Source of the DNA: G020354085 sp964629975 | GTDB taxonomy: Bacteria > Pseudomonadota > Gammaproteobacteria > Acidiferrobacterales > Sulfurifustaceae | DNA: 8,040 nucleotides | Direction: 5' to 3' | Assembly (NCBI GenBank): GCA_964629975.1 | Contig: CAZVUN010000128.1 | Coordinates: 1-8,040 of the forward strand | Part shown: in pieces, positions 5,222 through 8,040 of the stretch | Layout: the number at the start of each line of letters is the position of its first letter | Position numbering within the stretch: position 1 is the first letter of the stretch | Position numbers and translations under genes: made by a program | Notes under the pieces: generated by a model | Told to the model about the DNA's origin: nothing | Seen by the model: only the letters and a program-made list of their open reading frames with translations | Databases searched by the model: none

Positions 5222-8040
5222 GTGAATAAGCTGAGCAAACCGTGGCCCGTCGGCCTGTACGATCCCGCCTTCGAGCACGATGCCTGCGGCGTCGGTTTCG
5301 TGGTGGACATGAAGGGGCGGCGCTCGCATGCCATCGTCGACCAGGCCCTGACGATCCTCAAGAACCTGCAGCATCGCGGCGCCTGCGGCTGCGAGATCAA
5401 TACCGGCGACGGCGCCGGAATCCTTCTCCAGATGCCGCACGCCTTTCTCAGCCGGGAGTGCGCCGAGCTGGGCATCGCGCTGCCCGAGGCCGGGGACTAC
5501 GGCGCGGGTCTGGTGTTCCTGCCGCGGGATGCCGCACAGGCGCGCGCCTGCCAGGAGCTGTTCGAAAGCATCATTCGCGAGGAAGGACAGAAACTGCTCG
5601 GCTGGCGCGACGTCCCGACCGACGACTCGCATCTGGGCCCGACGGCACGCGCCAGCGAGCCCGCCTTCAAGCAGGTGTTCATCGCGCGCGCCGCCGACCT
5701 CAAGGACGCCGCTGCCTTCGAGCGCCGCCTGTACGTGATCCGCAAGCGTGTCGAGCACGCCGTGGCGCGCTCCAGTTTGGGCGAACGCAGCCTGTTCTAC
5801 GTGCCGAGCCTGTCGGCCCGCACGCTCATCTACAAGGGCATGCTCACACCGAACCAGGTGGAGCTGTTCTTTCCCGACCTGCGCGACCCGGCGCTCGCTT
5901 CCGCGCTGGCGCTGGTGCACTCGCGGTTTTCCACCAACACCCTCCCGTCGTGGCCGCTCGCCCACCCGTTCCGCTACCTGGCGCACAACGGCGAGATCAA
6001 TACGCTGCGCGGCAACATCAACTGGATGCGCGCGCGCGAGGCATTGTGCGCCTCGCCGCTGTTCGGTGATGACCTCAAGAAGCTCCTGCCGATCGTGATG
6101 GAGGATGGTTCCGATTCGGCCACCTTCGACAACGTGCTCGAGTTTCTGCACATGGCCGGGCGCGAGCTGCCGCACGCGGTGCTGATGATGATTCCCGAGG
6201 CGTGGAGCGGGCACGAGTCCATGGACGCCGAGCGGCGCGCGTTCTACGAGTTTCACGGCTGCCTGATGGAGCCGTGGGACGGTCCGGCCTCGATCGCTTT
6301 CACCGACGGCACCGTCATCGGTGCGGTGCTCGACCGCAATGGCCTGCGCCCCTCGCGCTACTACGTCACCAAGGACGACCTGGTGGTCATGGCCTCCGAG
6401 GTCGGCGTGCTCGACATCGCGCCAGAAAACGTCCTCATCAAGGAGCGTCTGCACCCCGGCCGCATCTTCCTGGTCGACACCGCGCAGGGCCGCATCATCG
6501 ACGATGCCGAGCTGAAGCAGCGCTACGCCAGCGCCCAGCCGTACGGTGAGTGGCTGCGCGACAATCTCGTCGCCTTCGACCAGCTGCCGGCCGCGCCCGA
6601 GGTGCCCGCCGACGATCACGCCACGGTCCTGCAGCGCCAGCAGGCCTTCGGCTACACGCACGAGGATCTGCGGATCCTGATGGCGCCGATGGCGCGCACC
6701 GGCGAGGAGGCCGTCGGGTCGATGGGCAATGATGCCGCGCTCGCCGTGCTGTCCGACCGCCCGCGCCTGCTGTACGACTACTTCTGCCAGCTGTTTGCAC
6801 AAGTCACCAACCCCCCGCTCGATGCGATTCGCGAGGAGCTGGTAACGCAGATGGCGACCAATATCGGACCCGAGGGCAACCTGCTCGCGCCCGGGCCGGC
6901 GAGCTGCCGCCAGATCAAGCTCGCCTCGCCGCTGCTCACCAACGACGAACTTGCCAAGCTGCGCCACATCGAGCGTGCCGGGTTCCGGACCGTGACGCTG
7001 CCGATGCTGTTTCCGGCAGCCGCCGGCAGCGGGGGGCTCGCCCCTGCGCTCGAGGAGCTGTGCCGCAAGGCGAGCGACGCCATTGCCCAGGGCTGCACCT
7101 TCCTGATCCTGTCGGATCGCGGCGTCGACCGCGCGCATGCGCCCATCCCCGCCCTGCTCGCCACCGCCGGTGTGCACCATCACCTGGTGCGCGAAGGCAC
7201 GCGCACGCGTGTCGGGCTGGTGATCGAGACCGGCGAGGCGCGCGAGGTGCATCACATGGCGCTGCTGCTCGGCTATGGCGCCGGCGCCATCAATCCTTAT
7301 CTCGCGTTCGAGACGCTCGCCGACATGATCCGTCAGGGCATGTTACCGGGGGTCGATCCGGCCAAGGCCGTAAAGAACTATGTCAAGGCGCTCAACAAGG
7401 GCGTGCTCAAGGTGCTGTCGAAGATGGGCATCTCGACCATCCAGTCGTATCGCGGCGCGCAGATCTTCGAGGCTATCGGTCTGGCACAGGGCTTCGTCGA
7501 CCGCTATTTCACCTGGACGGCCACGCGCATTGGCGGCATCGGCATCGAGGTGGTGGCACAGGAGGCGTTGCTGCGTCATCGCCATGCCTACCCGGACCGG
7601 CCGGCGGGTCATGCCGAGCTCGAGTGGGGGGGCGAGTACCAGTGGCGGCGCGACGGCGAGTATCACCTGTTCAATCCCGACACGGTCGCGAAGCTGCAGC
7701 ACGCCACGCGCGCCGGTTCGTACGCGGTGTTCAAGGAGTACGCGCGGGCGGTCGACGACCAGTCGCGCCACCTGGCGACGCTGCGCGGGCTGTTCGAGCT
7801 GAAGCCGGTGGGTCCGCCGGTGCCACTCGATGAGGTCGAGTCGATCGAATCGATCATGCAACGCTTCGCCACGGGCGCCATGTCCTACGGCTCGATCAGC
7901 CAGGAGGCGCACGAGACCCTGGCCATCGCCATGAATCGCATCGGCGGGCGTTCCAACTCCGGCGAGGGCGGCGAGGACCCGGAGCGCTACGGCACCGAGC
8001 GCAACTCGCGCATCAAGCAGGTCGCCTCCGGACGCTTCGG
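5222..8040 (+). CDS. gltB: Glutamate synthase large subunit GltB (3' partial)
   Basis: Large subunit of NADPH-dependent glutamate synthase (GOGAT), which takes the amide of glutamine and makes two glutamates with 2-oxoglutarate. The frame is open from GTG 5222 to the right edge: 939 codons, about 60% of the roughly 1,500-residue family. From the N-terminus come a propeptide of about 21 residues, then C22 in DACGVGF, the nucleophile exposed after processing in this Ntn amidotransferase class. RGACGC and NTGDGAGIL follow, then RFSTNT (235-240) and AHNGEIN (254-260), completing the glutaminase domain (to about 430). The central linker domain covers about 470-770, and the start of the FMN/synthase domain has TGAMSYGSIS (884-893) and SNSGEGGED (911-919). 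The rest of the FMN site, the 3Fe-4S cysteines and the C-terminal beta-helix lie beyond the window. No stop or frameshift is seen. A promoter of its own just upstream suggests control separate from dgt; gltD is expected next. Confidence 0.96.
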   Translation, partial: MNKLSKPWPVGLYDPAFEHDACGVGFVVDMKGRRSHAIVDQALTILKNLQHRGACGCEINTGDGAGILLQMPHAFLSRECAELGIALPEAGDYGAGLVFLPRDAAQARACQELFESIIREEGQKLLGWRDVPTDDSHLGPTARASEPAFKQVFIARAADLKDAAAFERRLYVIRKRVEHAVARSSLGERSLFYVPSLSARTLIYKGMLTPNQVELFFPDLRDPALASALALVHSRFSTNTLPSWPLAHPFRYLAHNGEINTLRGNINWMRAREALCASPLFGDDLKKLLPIVMEDGSDSATFDNVLEFLHMAGRELPHAVLMMIPEAWSGHESMDAERRAFYEFHGCLMEPWDGPASIAFTDGTVIGAVLDRNGLRPSRYYVTKDDLVVMASEVGVLDIAPENVLIKERLHPGRIFLVDTAQGRIIDDAELKQRYASAQPYGEWLRDNLVAFDQLPAAPEVPADDHATVLQRQQAFGYTHEDLRILMAPMARTGEEAVGSMGNDAALAVLSDRPRLLYDYFCQLFAQVTNPPLDAIREELVTQMATNIGPEGNLLAPGPASCRQIKLASPLLTNDELAKLRHIERAGFRTVTLPMLFPAAAGSGGLAPALEELCRKASDAIAQGCTFLILSDRGVDRAHAPIPALLATAGVHHHLVREGTRTRVGLVIETGEAREVHHMALLLGYGAGAINPYLAFETLADMIRQGMLPGVDPAKAVKNYVKALNKGVLKVLSKMGISTIQSYRGAQIFEAIGLAQGFVDRYFTWTATRIGGIGIEVVAQEALLRHRHAYPDRPAGHAELEWGGEYQWRRDGEYHLFNPDTVAKLQHATRAGSYAVFKEYARAVDDQSRHLATLRGLFELKPVGPPVPLDEVESIESIMQRFATGAMSYGSISQEAHETLAIAMNRIGGRSNSGEGGEDPERYGTERNSRIKQVASGRF

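Noticed and set aside
4252..5475. 407-codon open frame on the - strand across dgt, the gap and the gltB start
   Set aside because: It is in register with dgt codons and is explained by the same codon bias. It would also run through the gltB promoter and leader. The protein has no recognisable motif.
5192..7255. 687-codon open frame on the - strand opposite gltB
   Set aside because: Its codons are exactly in register with gltB codons, so it stops only where gltB uses TTA, CTA or TCA, which are rare in this GC-rich DNA. The sequence shows no recognisable family, and gltB on the + strand is unmistakable.
1..8040. Search for mobile elements, CRISPR arrays, tRNAs, toxin-antitoxin or defence genes
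   Set aside because: No transposase, integrase, terminal inverted repeat, repeat-spacer pattern, tRNA-like cloverleaf or extra gene was visible. The genes fill the window apart from gaps of 62 and 196 nt.

Overview
The window is a stretch of GC-rich bacterial chromosome (about two-thirds G+C by eye). It carries five tightly packed genes, all on the + strand: the 3' part of pilQ (type IV pilus secretin), aroK (shikimate kinase), aroB (3-dehydroquinate synthase), dgt (an HD-domain dNTP triphosphohydrolase) and the 5' part of gltB (glutamate synthase large subunit). The pilQ-aroK-aroB order is a well-known conserved block of Beta- and Gammaproteobacteria. The continuation dgt-gltB is the arrangement I associate with Betaproteobacteria and some deep-branching Gammaproteobacteria, whereas Pseudomonas-type genomes have a SPOR/DamX gene after aroB. 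I therefore place the DNA in a high-GC beta- or gammaproteobacterium, without a genus.

Layout. pilQ is open at the left edge and ends at 2206. A 62-nt gap follows, holding a short GC hairpin and a perfect TATAAT box. aroK starts at 2269 with no visible Shine-Dalgarno sequence. aroK and aroB overlap by 29 nt, and aroB and dgt overlap by 4 nt (ATGA), so these three genes are probably one translationally coupled unit. After dgt comes a 196-nt gap, the only real regulatory region. It contains a strong nested hairpin followed by five T residues, a good sigma70-type promoter (TTGAAC, 17 nt, TATACT) whose -35 box lies inside that hairpin, and an unusually AT-rich, hairpin-dense leader of about 125 nt. 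gltB then runs off the right edge with its reading frame open for 939 codons. It should continue for roughly another 550-600 codons, and gltD would be expected downstream.

Function. PilQ is the outer-membrane pore through which type IV pili extend. AroB and AroK catalyse steps two and five of the shikimate pathway to chorismate. Dgt-family enzymes strip triphosphate from dNTPs. GltB is the glutamine amidotransferase and FMN/Fe-S subunit of the NADPH-dependent GOGAT that makes glutamate. The genes share a locus rather than a pathway.

I found no mobile element, CRISPR array, tRNA, rRNA or defence system, and no evidence for a new system. The points most worth a second look are the possible leaderless start of aroK and the gltB control region, where terminator and promoter overlap and mutually exclusive hairpins follow.
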